From contig NZ_CP069526.1 in the NCBI RefSeq assembly GCF_016889705.1, positions 2,480,001 through 2,544,000 of the forward strand: 64,000 bases of DNA, written 5' to 3'. Within the stretch, counting starts at the first letter, position 1, and each line of letters starts with the position of its first letter. Positions 18,777 through 27,267 of the stretch are shown here, in pieces. A model generated the notes under the pieces. It was not told the DNA's origin and did no database searches. It saw nothing but the letters and a program-made list of their open reading frames with translations. This DNA is from Amycolatopsis sp. FDAARGOS 1241. GTDB taxonomy: Bacteria > Actinomycetota > Actinomycetes > Mycobacteriales > Pseudonocardiaceae. The translations under genes were made by a program, and so were the position numbers.

Positions 18777-19391
18777 TCAGACCGCCGGGCCGGGGTCCTC
18801 GGCGCCGGCCAGCCAGGTCTTGCCCTCCTGGTACAGCTGATCCAGCTCGGGGCCGGCGTGGCCGGGCAAGCCCTGGCGCACGGTGAGGCCGCTTTTCGTC
18901 TGCACATACGCCGTGTAGCGGTACCCGGGCGGGTACGCGCCGAGCAGCTCGTCGTCGAACCGCGGTGATCGGGTGACGTCGACCGGGGTGACCCAGTTCT
19001 TCTCGTGGACGCCCCGGCAGGGCCGGATGCACCAGCCCCGCTCGTCGCGGAGGAAGAAGTCGTGGAAGCGGCCGACATTGGTCACGTCGATCTCGACACC
19101 GTCCACAGTGGCGCGCTGCAGGATGGACACCCGCGTCTGGGCGATCGCGTGGTCACCGGCCACTTCGACGGTGGTGCCGCCGAGGAGGCGCTGCACCTGC
19201 GCGCCGCCGACGCTGCCGGCACGGCTCGCGGCGATGAAGTCGGCGGCCGGGCCGTGGAAACAGGTCGCGCTCATGTGCCCGGCCGCGTGCCAGACCGTGG
19301 CGAACCGCTCCCAGTCGTCGGTGTCGCGCCACAGCACCCAGTTCTGCACGACCTCGAAGATCTCGGCCTTCGCCGCCGCCTGGTCGTTCAT
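18777..19391 (-). CDS. SnoaL-like / NTF2-fold protein
   Basis: 204 aa. The first 130 residues match the SnoaL_4 pattern: IFEVVQNWVLWRDTDDWERF, a hydrophobic core with MSATCFHGPAADFI, and DFFLRDERGWCIRPC. Members are small cone-shaped barrels that act as cyclases, isomerases, dehydratases or non-enzymatic subunits. The extra 70 residues at the C-terminus are atypical but in frame. Its ATG overlaps by 4 nt the stop of the decayed molybdoenzyme gene, so it was the downstream member of that operon and may now lack a proper promoter. Confidence 0.65.
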   Translation of the reverse strand: MNDQAAAKAEIFEVVQNWVLWRDTDDWERFATVWHAAGHMSATCFHGPAADFIAASRAGSVGGAQVQRLLGGTTVEVAGDHAIAQTRVSILQRATVDGVEIDVTNVGRFHDFFLRDERGWCIRPCRGVHEKNWVTPVDVTRSPRFDDELLGAYPPGYRYTAYVQTKSGLTVRQGLPGHAGPELDQLYQEGKTWLAGAEDPGPAV

Positions 19392-20905
19392 CGGGCTCGT
19401 CCTTCCTCGTCCAGCACGTCCTCGATGCGGATCGGGAGGCGGCGTTGCCGGAGCCCGGTCGCGTGGAACACCGCGTTGGCGACAGCCGACATCACCCCCA
19501 CCATCGCGATCTCGGCGAGACCCTTGACCCCGACGGAGTTGAACAACAGGTCCGGTTCGTCGATGAAGTCGACGTCGATGCGCTGCACGTCGGCGTTGAC
19601 CTCGACCAGGTAGTCCTCCAGCGTCGAATTGAGGAACCCGCCGTAGCGTTCGTCCACGACGCTTTATCGCGCAAGCGCGGCGCCGATGCCCCACACGGCG
19701 CCGCCTCGGACCTGGCTCGCCGCGGTCACCGGGCTGGCCACCCGGCCACAGTCGACGACGCTCAGCACGCGCGGCACCCGGATCCGCCGCGTGGTCGGTT
19801 CCACTCGCACCTCCACGAAATGCGCGGCCCAGCTGAGCGTGACGCAGTCCGGGTGAACGGGGCCGGTGTAGATCGTGACGCCGCTCGCGGCGCGCTCTTG
19901 CATCTCCGGCGGCTGGCCGACCCCGAGCTGCGATACCGCGACCTCGACCTCGGGCCGCCGGAGTTCGCCACGGCCGCGGCCACGTCGACGTCGCCCGTCG
20001 CGGGGGAGTCGAGGTGCTTGCGCAGCTCCACGAGTCCCGAGTCGATCGCGGACAGCGCGCTCGCCGTGCCCCATGACCCGGCGGTGAGGTGCTGCGGCGC
20101 GACACGGGTGTCGCCGACGACGACCTCGACGTCGGCGATCGGGATCCCGAGGTTCTCGGCGACCAGCAGCGCCGACGCGGTGCGCAGGCCCTGGCCCATC
20201 TCGTGCCCGTCGAGGTGACGCGCACCGTGCCGTCGGCGCGCGCGGTGAGGTGCGCGACGGCGGGGCTGACCTTGCCCGGGGAGGCACCGGCCGAAACGCC
20301 CCAGCCGACGATGCTGCCGTCCTCGGCGATCATCGAACCGGGTTGCGGGTCGCGGCCCTCCCAGCCGAACTGCTCGGCGCCGCGGCGCAGGCATTCGCCG
20401 AGGAACCGCGTGGAGAACGGGCGCCCGGTGATCGGGTCGTTCGCGGTGTCGTTGGCCAGCCGCAGGTCGACGGGGTCGCGGTCGAGCGCATACGCGAGTT
20501 CGTCCATCGCCGACTCGACGGCGAACGCGGCCGCGCCCTCGAACGGCGCCCGCACGTACCCGGGAGTCTGGACGTCGTTGCGGATCAGGCGGGCCCGGCC
20601 GCCGAACGTCTCGAACCCGTAGAGCCGGGATGTGATGATGGTGGCGGTGCTGGGGAACAGGTCGTGCTGCGAGGTCTGCTGGTCGACGTCGTGGATCAAG
20701 GCGTGGAGCTTGCCGTCGGCGTCGGCGTCGGCGCCGAGCCGCACGCGGTGGCGCGTTTCGGGCCGGAAGCTGGCCTGGTGGAACGTTTCCTTGCGCGACA
20801 GCACCAGCTTGACCGGGCGGCCGAGCTTCCTCACGGCGAGCGCGATCGCCGCGGTGTGCGGCTGCTGCGTGTTCTTCTGCCCGAACCCGAAACGGCCGGC
20901 GCCTG
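19388..20905 (-). pseudogene. Xanthine dehydrogenase-family molybdopterin-binding subunit, decayed
   Basis: Frame pieces together cover the C-terminal two thirds of a large molybdenum-cofactor subunit. RKLGRPVKLVLSRKETF begins the readable part near 20840, then comes GHEMGQGLRTASALL. The end is GVKGLAEIAMVGVMSAVANAV and LPIRIEDVL. Lesions seen: a frameshift near 20210, a second near 19970, and an in-frame TAA at 19664-19666. The 5' third is missing and the remaining part joins a LysR fragment at about 20905. The gene cannot make a working enzyme. Confidence 0.8.
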
Positions 20906-21265
20906 CCCGAAGACGTGCCCTAACAATACGGCGCCCAACACACGCGTCATGTAGTCGGTGCAGTGAATGCGTACGACGTCCGTCGACGATTCCGGGACGA
21001 ATTCGTCGCCGCGCACGAGCGTCCGCAGCCGGGGCATGAGCAGCGCGAGCTCGTGTCGCACGGTCCGGGCGCGGAGCGTCAATTCGTAGCCGTGGGCGGT
21101 GCGCACCAGCAGCTCATCGTCGAACGTGGCCCGAAGCCGCGTGAGGGTTGCGCTCATGGCCGACTGGCTCAGGTGCGACCGCGCGGCGGCCCGGCCGAGA
21201 TGGCGCTCGTCGAGCAGGATTTCCAGCGCTTTCAGCAGATTCAGGTCGACGTTCTCCAGTTGCAT
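20906..21265 (-). pseudogene. LysR family regulator, N-terminal fragment fused to the molybdoenzyme remnant
   Basis: From ATG 21265 the frame encodes a typical LysR winged helix: DLNLLKALEILLDERHLGRAA and SQSAMSATLTRLRATFDDELLVRT. About 120 residues on, after TDYMTRVLGAVLLGHVFGQ, the sequence becomes that of the molybdoenzyme in another frame and stops at 20831. The effector domain is gone. The sharp change of family at about 20905 marks a deletion that joined two genes pointing the same way. Confidence 0.75.
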
Positions 21266-21665
21266 ACGAGGATGCCAAGGTCTCGCGCTCCCGGCCGTCA
21301 GCTGTGCCTGCGCGCCCGCGGCGAACGCGCCGGCTTCCTCATGGCGAACGCCCATCCACTGGATCCGCGACTCATGGCACGGCGCATCGGTGATCGGATT
21401 CAGCGCGTCGCCGACTACGCCCCAATCGCAGACACGCCATGGGCCGGCGAGGCTTTTCTCGCGATTGCGGTCATCAGTGGCCTTTCAGCGGTGCTCGGGG
21501 TTGGGATGGGTGTAGTCGACCCGCTCGACGATGCGCGGCCGCACGTGCGCGGAAAGACCCGCGAATATGTGTCGCTGTAGCCGGGTCTTCAGGCCCGCGG
21601 CGGACGCCCGCCCTGGCGGCCGGGGTCGCCGTCGCCGCGGCACCACGTGCGGTGAGCGCCGGTCC
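21266..21665. other. No gene identified
   Basis: 400 bp. A plus-strand frame (about 21342-21580) begins MANAHPLDPRLMARRIGDRI, but it has no ribosome site and I recognise no family. It may be a fragment. Confidence 0.3.
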
Positions 21666-22655
21666 TCAGCCGGCCACTCGCACAATGGACTTGCCCGCCG
21701 GCGGGGCACTTTGTCGCGCGATCATCCGCGGCACCTCATCGAACGCGTACACCGCGCCCACCGGCGTCGTGATCGCACCCTGCGCCGCCAGTTCGGTCAG
21801 GCGCTGCCACACGGCTGCCTCCGTCTGCGCGTCGGACGGGCTCGCCAGCACACCGACCACCGTGTAGTTGCGCAGCAGTATGTCCATGGGGTCGAGGGGC
21901 ACCGGCGCACCGCTCGCCAGGCCGATCATGGCGATACGCCCGTTGCGCGCGATGCTCTTCACCACCGTGGCAGCCGTGTCGCCGCCCACTGGATCGTAGA
22001 TGAGGTCGAGGCCGCGGCCGTTGGTGATTTCCGCGATCCGCGCCGTCAAGTCGTCCGTCCGGTGGTTGAGGACGTGGTCGGCGCCCAACCGCGCGCAGAA
22101 GTCCACCTTCTCCTGGCTTCCCGCGACGGCGATCACCGTCGCGCCGAGCACCTTGCCGAGTTGCACAGCGGTGGCCCCGCTGCTCCCGGCGGCACCGAGA
22201 ACAAGCAGACTCTGACCCGGTTCGACTGGAGCGCGCTCGACCAGCCCCGCGTACGCCGTGCGGAAGCCGATCGGGAAACCAGCCGCCTGTTCGTCCGTCA
22301 TCCCCCGAGGAATCCGGATCGTGGAGCGCTCGCGCAGGTACACGTAGTCCGCATAACCTCCCCACCCTCGTTCGAAATCAGTGATACCGCTCACCTGCTC
22401 ACCGGCGGAGAAGGAAGAGCCTGGGGGCACGGCGACGACCTCGCCCGCGGCTTCCTCCCCAAGACCGAAAGGCGGGGCACCCAGCAGCGGGAAATTGCCG
22501 CTCGTCATCATCAGGTCCGGGAACCCCGCTCCCGCAGCCCGGACCCGAATGAGCACCTGCCCGGGCGACGGCTCAGCCCAGGTCATCTCCTGGAGTTCAG
22601 CCGCCTCGCCCGGTTCGCCGAACTTCACCACACGCCATGCGCGACCAGAGAACAC
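21666..22655 (-). CDS. Zinc-independent alcohol dehydrogenase / NADPH:quinone oxidoreductase
   Basis: 329 aa, MDR superfamily. The N-terminal GroES-like domain has EPSPGQVLIRVRAAGAGFPDLM. The Rossmann domain carries LLVLGAAGSSGATAVQLGKVLGA near residue 145, the AxxGxxG-type NADPH site of quinone oxidoreductases. The zinc-binding Cys/His set of true alcohol dehydrogenases is absent. The GTG at 22655 is preceded by AAGGAG at 7 nt; the longer frame upstream has no such site. It would reduce quinones or enones with NADPH in the cytoplasm. It looks intact although both flanks are remnants. Confidence 0.88.
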   Translation of the reverse strand: MFSGRAWRVVKFGEPGEAAELQEMTWAEPSPGQVLIRVRAAGAGFPDLMMTSGNFPLLGAPPFGLGEEAAGEVVAVPPGSSFSAGEQVSGITDFERGWGGYADYVYLRERSTIRIPRGMTDEQAAGFPIGFRTAYAGLVERAPVEPGQSLLVLGAAGSSGATAVQLGKVLGATVIAVAGSQEKVDFCARLGADHVLNHRTDDLTARIAEITNGRGLDLIYDPVGGDTAATVVKSIARNGRIAMIGLASGAPVPLDPMDILLRNYTVVGVLASPSDAQTEAAVWQRLTELAAQGAITTPVGAVYAFDEVPRMIARQSAPPAGKSIVRVAG

Positions 22656-23220
22656 AGTGCTCCTTTCCGAAAATGCACCCGAGCACGAGCTCGCGGACCA
22701 GGGCGTTGAGCTCGTCGTAGGCTGAGACGCCCTCCTCGATGGTGATCGGGGTGTTGATGCCCTCTCACCTTTGGTCAGCATCGATCAACGGTCAGCGTGC
22801 CCCGGGAGGCGAGGGCCGGCGTTACCACGGGACTGGCGCTCCCGGTGCCGCGATGGCCGTTGCACAGCTGTACGCGTCGATCGCGCCGGTAGGACACAAC
22901 CTCTCGAATGTCGTCAGTGGTGACGATCCGCACCATGGTCGCGCCAACCTGAGCCCGGGCGACTTGCAAGGACCATGCCCGCAGTCCACGCACCGGTTCG
23001 TGCCAGAACCACTGGCCTTCGGAGATCCTCCGCGGCCACGCTCGACTCCTGAATGTCCACCTCCGACAGCGTCGCTGCGGCGATCAACATTACCGGGTCG
23101 ACCTGCCCGTCGCTGGGCTCGATGACCTTCGTCGAGCCAGGACCCGACAAGGACGCGACGCACGCCGCATCGAACTTGCCCGCGGTCCGGCTCCAGCGAC
23201 ACCAACAGGATCGCGCGTGG
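22656..23220. other. No intact gene; possible C-terminal remnant upstream of the oxidoreductase
   Basis: On the minus strand about 22770-22690 reads GINTPITIEEGVSAYDELNA, followed by a hydrophobic helix. It resembles the end of some enzyme, but it has no start or stop of its own. The remaining frames up to 23220 are short and unsupported. Confidence 0.3.
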
Positions 23221-23343
23221 CGAGGCGCCCGGCGCGGGCAGTTGCGTTGAGCGGATGGGCGCCCGTTGGGGAACTTCAGGGCAAGTTTTCGCCGACCCCC
23301 CGGAAAGATTCCGCCCTCGGGTTACGCCAATCGACGTGACAAC
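23221..23343 (+). repeat. Leader block, copy 1 of a two-copy repeat
   Basis: About 120 bp here align with 45210-45330: both read GAGGC.CCCGGCGC, TGCGTTG, CGGATGGGC, TTCAGGGCAAG.TTTCGCCG, GGAA.GATTCC and GTGACAAC in the same order with a few indels. In both places the block lies upstream of a small gene encoding DPEYFIAQLAR. Conservation of non-coding sequence ahead of the same small ORF suggests a promoter or RNA leader, or that the whole unit was duplicated together. Confidence 0.7.
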
Positions 23344-23393
23344 GGCGGCCAACGGACACAAGCCGCAGCCCCCCGAGCTGATGGGAGCCAGCC

Positions 23394-23543
23394 ATGCCGG
23401 TGGAGTCCACCGAACGGCATTTCGACCCGGACGACCCTGAATACTTCATCGCCCAGCTCGCTCGCGACCGCGAAGCCCCGCCCGCTGACCCGGCCTCGCC
23501 ACCTGTCGAGCCGGACGACGCCGGCAGCACGTCACATCAATGA
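23394..23543 (+). CDS. Small protein with DPEYFIAQLAR motif (49 aa), copy 1
   Basis: ATG 23394, RBS GGGAG 6 nt upstream, stop at 23541. The product is acidic and Pro-rich; its core FDPDDPEYFIAQLARDRE is shared with the copy at 45493. No membrane segment or signal peptide is present. The stop overlaps an in-frame ATG of the following cupin gene (23540), and the better cupin start is 23558, so the two are probably co-transcribed. Nothing is known of its function; conservation of both the leader and the motif argues that it is or was translated. Confidence 0.55.
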   Translation: MPVESTERHFDPDDPEYFIAQLARDREAPPADPASPPVEPDDAGSTSHQ

Positions 23544-23557
23544 CACAGGGAGTCACC

Positions 23558-24083
23558 ATGAGCGACCTAACACCTCCCCCACTGACGATCGTGCAACCAG
23601 GAGCGGGAAAGCAGGGGGACCTCGGAATCGTCGGCGTGGCCTTCAAGCTCTGGAGCCACGAGACAGGAGGTGCTGTGTCGATCGTGGAGCACCCCTTCCC
23701 CGTCGGGGCACTGGTCATTCCGCACCGGCACACCCGTGAGGACGAGTACTCGATCGTGACCGAGGGGGAGATCGGTTTCCGATCCGGCGACCGCGAGGTC
23801 GTGCTCGGCGCGGGCGGATACATCACCAAGCCACGCGGAGAAGTCCACACGATGTGGAACGCCGGCACGACGCCCGCGCGGATGATCGAGGTCATTGCCC
23901 CCGGGCGGCTTCGAAGGGTTCTTCCACGACCTGTCCGACCTGATCGCGGGCGGCCCGCCCGCCGAAGGGGAGATGGCACGCCTCGCGGCCGAGTACGGAG
24001 TGGAGTTCGCCACCCCCGATTGGCTGCCGGACCTCATCACCCGGTACGGGCTCAAACCGCGGGCGGACAGATTTTTGTCGTAA
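23558..24083 (+). pseudogene. Cupin domain protein with a single frameshift
   Basis: From ATG 23558 (RBS GGGAG) a cupin is encoded: PHRHTREDEYSIVTEGEIGF, then PRGEVHTMWNAG. Near 23894-23906, in a run of C and G, the frame shifts by one base. The true continuation is GGFEGFFHDLSDLIAGG, ending ITRYGLKPRADRFLS at 24083. A single indel in a homopolymer-like run may be a sequencing error; if real, the C-terminal third is lost. The intact version would be about 175 residues. Confidence 0.7.
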
Positions 24084-24149
24084 TGGACTATCAGCTTCTC
24101 AGAAGCCAGGGAAGAAAAGGCAAGAGTTGCAGGTAAGGACGGGCAAAGA

Positions 24150-24310
24150 GCATCGTCCCAGCTCAGCAGATATGGACTTATTAGTCCCATGAGGGCAGCC
24201 TGCGCCAAGGTTCCGGGTGGATATGCCGGGTTGTCAGGCGCGGTCTTGCCCGGCGCGTGCACCAGCTTGTCGGAGCACCCGTCCACCGATCGGCCTCGAT
24301 GAGCAGCTGG
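24150..24310 (-). pseudogene. Tn3-family-like transposase remnant
   Basis: In two adjoining frames the minus strand reads ITQLLIEADRWTG, then CSDKLVHAPGKTAPDNP, then LAQAALMGL. This follows the order of a conserved Tn3 transposase region (LLIEVDRWTGFTDxFTH ... LAQACNLGV). The frame changes at WTG, and no complete transposase or terminal repeats are visible. If correct, it records a past transposition in the decayed region. The match is from memory of the family and needs a profile search. Confidence 0.4.
24173..24188. promoter_or_regulatory. Palindrome TGGAC-N6-GTCCC (site A)
   Basis: TGGACTTATTAGTCCC fits the TGGACTAWWTAGTCCA pattern seen at 53756, 58250 and 60716. It falls inside the transposase-like remnant about 370 nt upstream of the methyltransferase, so it could be chance or part of the element. 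Confidence 0.25.
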
Positions 24311-24554
24311 GTGATCGGGGATGCACGTCAGCACCTCCACCAGCCCTGACTTGACCGCGTCGACCTGTTCAGGCGGTCGCCAGGCGGTCAACACCGGCTG
24401 TGGCGTGGCGGTGAAGGGGTGCTGGTAAGGCTGCCGTCACTAGGTGAAAACGAGCACGGATGCCCGGGTCCACGTCGTGATCGACTTGGACGGTAGCGTC
24501 CAAGGGTGCCACGTGCGATCGATAAGGACGAACTGAAAGAAACAGGAGAGTGCC

Positions 24555-25583
24555 GTGCCAAACATCCCCATCCCGGCCGGACCGCAGGACTATGACCGCA
24601 TGATGGGTATGGTGACCGGCTTCTGGGTTACCCAGACGGTTCGTGCGGCGGCCATCTACAACCTCGCGGATCACCTCGCGCAGGGAACCGACACCCCTGA
24701 CGCGGTCGCTGAGGCGCAAGGCATCAACCTTGGCGCGACCCGGCGTCTCATGCGGGCCTGCGCCTCGCTGGGCCTGATGACCAGCAAAGACGGCGGTGCA
24801 CACTACAGCGCTACATCCCTGCTGGGCACCCTGGCCAAGGACGATCCCAACTCATTGCGTGGTTTCGCCATTTCCCAGGCCGCGCCGGGTCACTGGCTGC
24901 CTTGGGGGCTGTTCCCGGAAGCCGTGCGCAGTGGCGAGCGTCAGATCAAAGCAGCTCACGGAGACGAGACGATCTTCGACTACTTCGGCCAGCACCTTGA
25001 CGAGGCTGGATTCTTCACCGAGTCCATGGGGAACCTGTCGCGCGCTGCGGCTCAGGACATCGCGGCGGTGCTCGACACGCAGGGCGTCAGGCTCGCCTTC
25101 GACGTCGGGGGCGCGGGCGGCGAAGTCATCCGTGCCCTGATGCAGGCGAATCCGGAGCTGCGGGGAGGCGTCTTCGATCTGCCGCACATCATCCCCGACG
25201 CTGAGGCCGCCGCGAAGGCTGATGGACTCGATGGACGGTTCACCGCGGTCGGCGGCAACTTCTTCGAGGCAGTCCCCCCGGCTGACCTGTACATCCTGAA
25301 GTACATCATGCACGACTGGGACGACGACGACTGCGTGAGCATTCTGAAGAACTGCTGCGCCTCGCTCCAGGAGGGCGGCAGGGTTGTTGTCGCTGACCTC
25401 CTCATCCCTGAGATCGGCGTTCCCGGTATTGCCCCATTGATGGACATGAACATGCTCGACATGACGGGCGGAAGAGAACGCGACACCGTTGAATTCGACG
25501 CCCTATTCGCCGCCGCGGGACTGCAAAGCACCAAGGTCACTCCGGCCGGCGCCTTCGCCGTGATCGAAACCGTGCCTGTCTGA
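24555..25583 (+). CDS. SAM-dependent O-methyltransferase (family 2, TcmO/hydroxyneurosporene-like)
   Basis: 342 aa. The N-terminal winged-helix dimerisation domain (about 15-100) contains TRRLMRACASLGLM. The Rossmann domain has FDVGGAGGEVIRALM (the usual DVGGGxG with one Ala), FDLPHIIPDAE, then YILKYIMHDWDDDDCVSILKNC with the catalytic-base His, and VADLLIPE. It would methylate a hydroxyl of a small aromatic or polyketide-like substrate. GTG 24555 follows AGGAG. No biosynthetic partner is nearby, so the substrate is unknown. It looks intact although the sequence on both sides is decayed. Confidence 0.87.
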   Translation: MPNIPIPAGPQDYDRMMGMVTGFWVTQTVRAAAIYNLADHLAQGTDTPDAVAEAQGINLGATRRLMRACASLGLMTSKDGGAHYSATSLLGTLAKDDPNSLRGFAISQAAPGHWLPWGLFPEAVRSGERQIKAAHGDETIFDYFGQHLDEAGFFTESMGNLSRAAAQDIAAVLDTQGVRLAFDVGGAGGEVIRALMQANPELRGGVFDLPHIIPDAEAAAKADGLDGRFTAVGGNFFEAVPPADLYILKYIMHDWDDDDCVSILKNCCASLQEGGRVVVADLLIPEIGVPGIAPLMDMNMLDMTGGRERDTVEFDALFAAAGLQSTKVTPAGAFAVIETVPV

Positions 25584-25659
25584 TCTGCCCCTGCTGGTAC
25601 AGCACACGCTGCCGGCGAATAGCCGAAGTCCAAGAGGCAAGACCGCTTGGGCTTCGGTC

Positions 25660-25770
25660 ATTCGCGCGCGCGAGGTCGATCCCGGCCGCCGTCGTGCAGT
25701 CCTCGACGTCGTTTGCGCCGATCACGAGTGTGACCAGCCGCGCGCGGCCGCGATTGGCAGCGAGGAATCG
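25660..25770 (-). pseudogene. GDSL/SGNH hydrolase fragment
   Basis: The minus strand reads RARLVTLVIGANDVEDCTTA and continues to AGIDLA. This is the GxND block of secreted GDSL-type lipases/esterases (typically VRLVTIDIGANDVDxC). The catalytic Ser block, signal peptide and Asp-His block are absent, so it is an internal remnant of about 35 codons. Confidence 0.55.
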
Positions 25771-25954
25771 TTCAGTGGCACTTCCCTGTGAAGCTGCGCC
25801 GCGGCAGATGCTGCGGGAGACCATCGACGTGGTCGCTTCGCCCGGGCAGTCCAGTTCGGTCGGCCCCAGCCCGCGCCGCTGGGCGAAATCCGGCTGAGCG
25901 GGACAGCGGGGCGAGCCGGAGCCGGCTTCGGGGAGGCCGGTGACGAGGCGGCGC

Positions 25955-26447
25955 CGTCGTCGTAGTCGAGTTCGGGGAACCCTTCGACGACGAGCCGGAC
26001 GCCGTGCTCCTCGATTGGGGAACGCAGTTCCTCCCGCAGCAGGAACACCGTCAGTTGCGGGTCGAACTCCGCCGTGGCGCGCGCTACGGCGGCCGCGAGC
26101 GCGGGTTCGACGGCGGCCATCCCGTAGAGCGCGCCGTGCGGTTTCGCGTGGGTCAGCCGGCCCCCTCGGCCCGGACGAAGGCGCCGACCGCGCCGATTTG
26201 GTACGTGCACAGGTCGTACACCTCTTCGGGGTCACTTCCAGCCGTCTGCGATGTCCAGAGCTTCCTCGACCGCAGTCCGGATCGTCGACCGGATCAGCGA
26301 CGGGTCGCCGGCGTGGCAGCCGGCGGCCACGTTGACGGTCGTCACCAGTTTCATCAGCTCGGCGTCGAACGGCATCCGCCGGCGCCCGAACCCCTCGCCG
26401 ATGTCGCGGTTGAGGTCGACCCGAGGTCCCGGCTCCGCACCGCTCAC
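25955..26447 (-). pseudogene. 5-oxoprolinase subunit A (LamB/YcsF, PxpA) remnant
   Basis: GTG 26447 begins VSGAEPGPRVDLNRDIGEGF, followed by NVAAGCHAGDPSLIRSTI, the characteristic start of PxpA. After a break near 26230 it resumes in another frame with THAKPHGALYGMAAVEPALA. The middle of the protein and its end are lost; the frame then runs into the GDSL fragment. The start overlaps the stop of the amidase remnant (GTGA), so these two were once an operon. Confidence 0.65.
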
Positions 26448-26740
26448 GCCGGCACCGGCGTGGCGTCGGGCAGGTGCCGGTGCAGCCCCACCGTTTCGAA
26501 GCCGTGTGCCACGGCGAACACGGTCGGTCCGTCGTACGGCCGGGCCAGGACCTCCATACCGACCGGCAGGCCGGCGTCGGTGAGTCCGGACGGGACAGTG
26601 GTGGCGGGCATTGAGCTCTGCGAGCTGATGGCGGTGTTGGTGGGGAAGTTGAGCGTGTTCCACGGGCCGGAGTCGGTGCCGTCGCGGGCGGGTGGGACGA
26701 CCTGGCAGGTCGGGTACACCGGCGCGCTGAGCCCGTTCGC
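26444..26740 (-). pseudogene. Amidase (amidase-signature family), C-terminal fragment
   Basis: The frame ends naturally at 26444 and contains PVYPTCQVVPP, FPTNTAISSQSSMPATTVP, and GLTDAGLPVGMEVLARPYDG. That is the usual C-terminal third of GatA-like amidases. The Ser-cisSer-Lys catalytic core and everything upstream are missing. Beyond about 26740 the frame loses resemblance to amidases. It is paired with the PxpA remnant, an arrangement known from amide and oxoproline use. Confidence 0.65.
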
Positions 26741-27267
26741 CTCCGTGAGGTGCACCGGTAGCTTCATGAATTGCCCGGACCCGCAACAGTTCGCGGTGAA
26801 GCAGCTCACTTCGGCGGCCTGGCGGCGGGGTGACGACCGAAGGACACTTCGATCAACGCCTTCACGCTGGAAGACGCGAGCGGACATCCAGAGCCCACCG
26901 ACGATCCAGCCACGTTCGAGCACGATCCGACGGTCGGGGCATCGGCTGGGATGTCGCGCTCCAGCTGCGCACGTTGAAGCGGCCGGGTTTTTGTGCCAGA
27001 GATGTCGCTGTGGTGCCGACCGACGCCGCGGACCTGGTCGCAGTGCAGCCGGCGTCGTGGGCGCGGGTCTGGACGGGTATGGGGCGGGCAAACAACATTG
27101 CGCGTCGATCGGCGGCTATAGCTGGGCCGAGAGTGTGATCGGGCACTCCGATCCGCTCCGGCGTGTGACGAACGCCCGGTTCTTCACCACCGTCCACCGT
27201 GTTGGTCAATGATGAAGTTCTACGTTGATCAAGTGCCGATCGTGGAAGGGCGCCCGGAGGGGGAGCG
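26741..27267. other. Unassigned region upstream of the liv operon
   Basis: About 530 bp with overlapping short frames on both strands and no recognised family. It must contain the promoter of the ABC operon that begins at 27268; I could not pick out a convincing hexamer pair. Confidence 0.35.

Noticed and set aside
23041..23250. A 65-codon plus-strand ORF beginning MSTSDSVAAAINITG
   Set aside because: No ribosome site, and the last part overlaps the conserved leader block; probably chance.
26829..27138. A plus-strand ORF of about 100 codons upstream of livG
   Set aside because: No recognisable family and Arg-rich composition typical of shadow frames; might be a remnant but cannot be supported.
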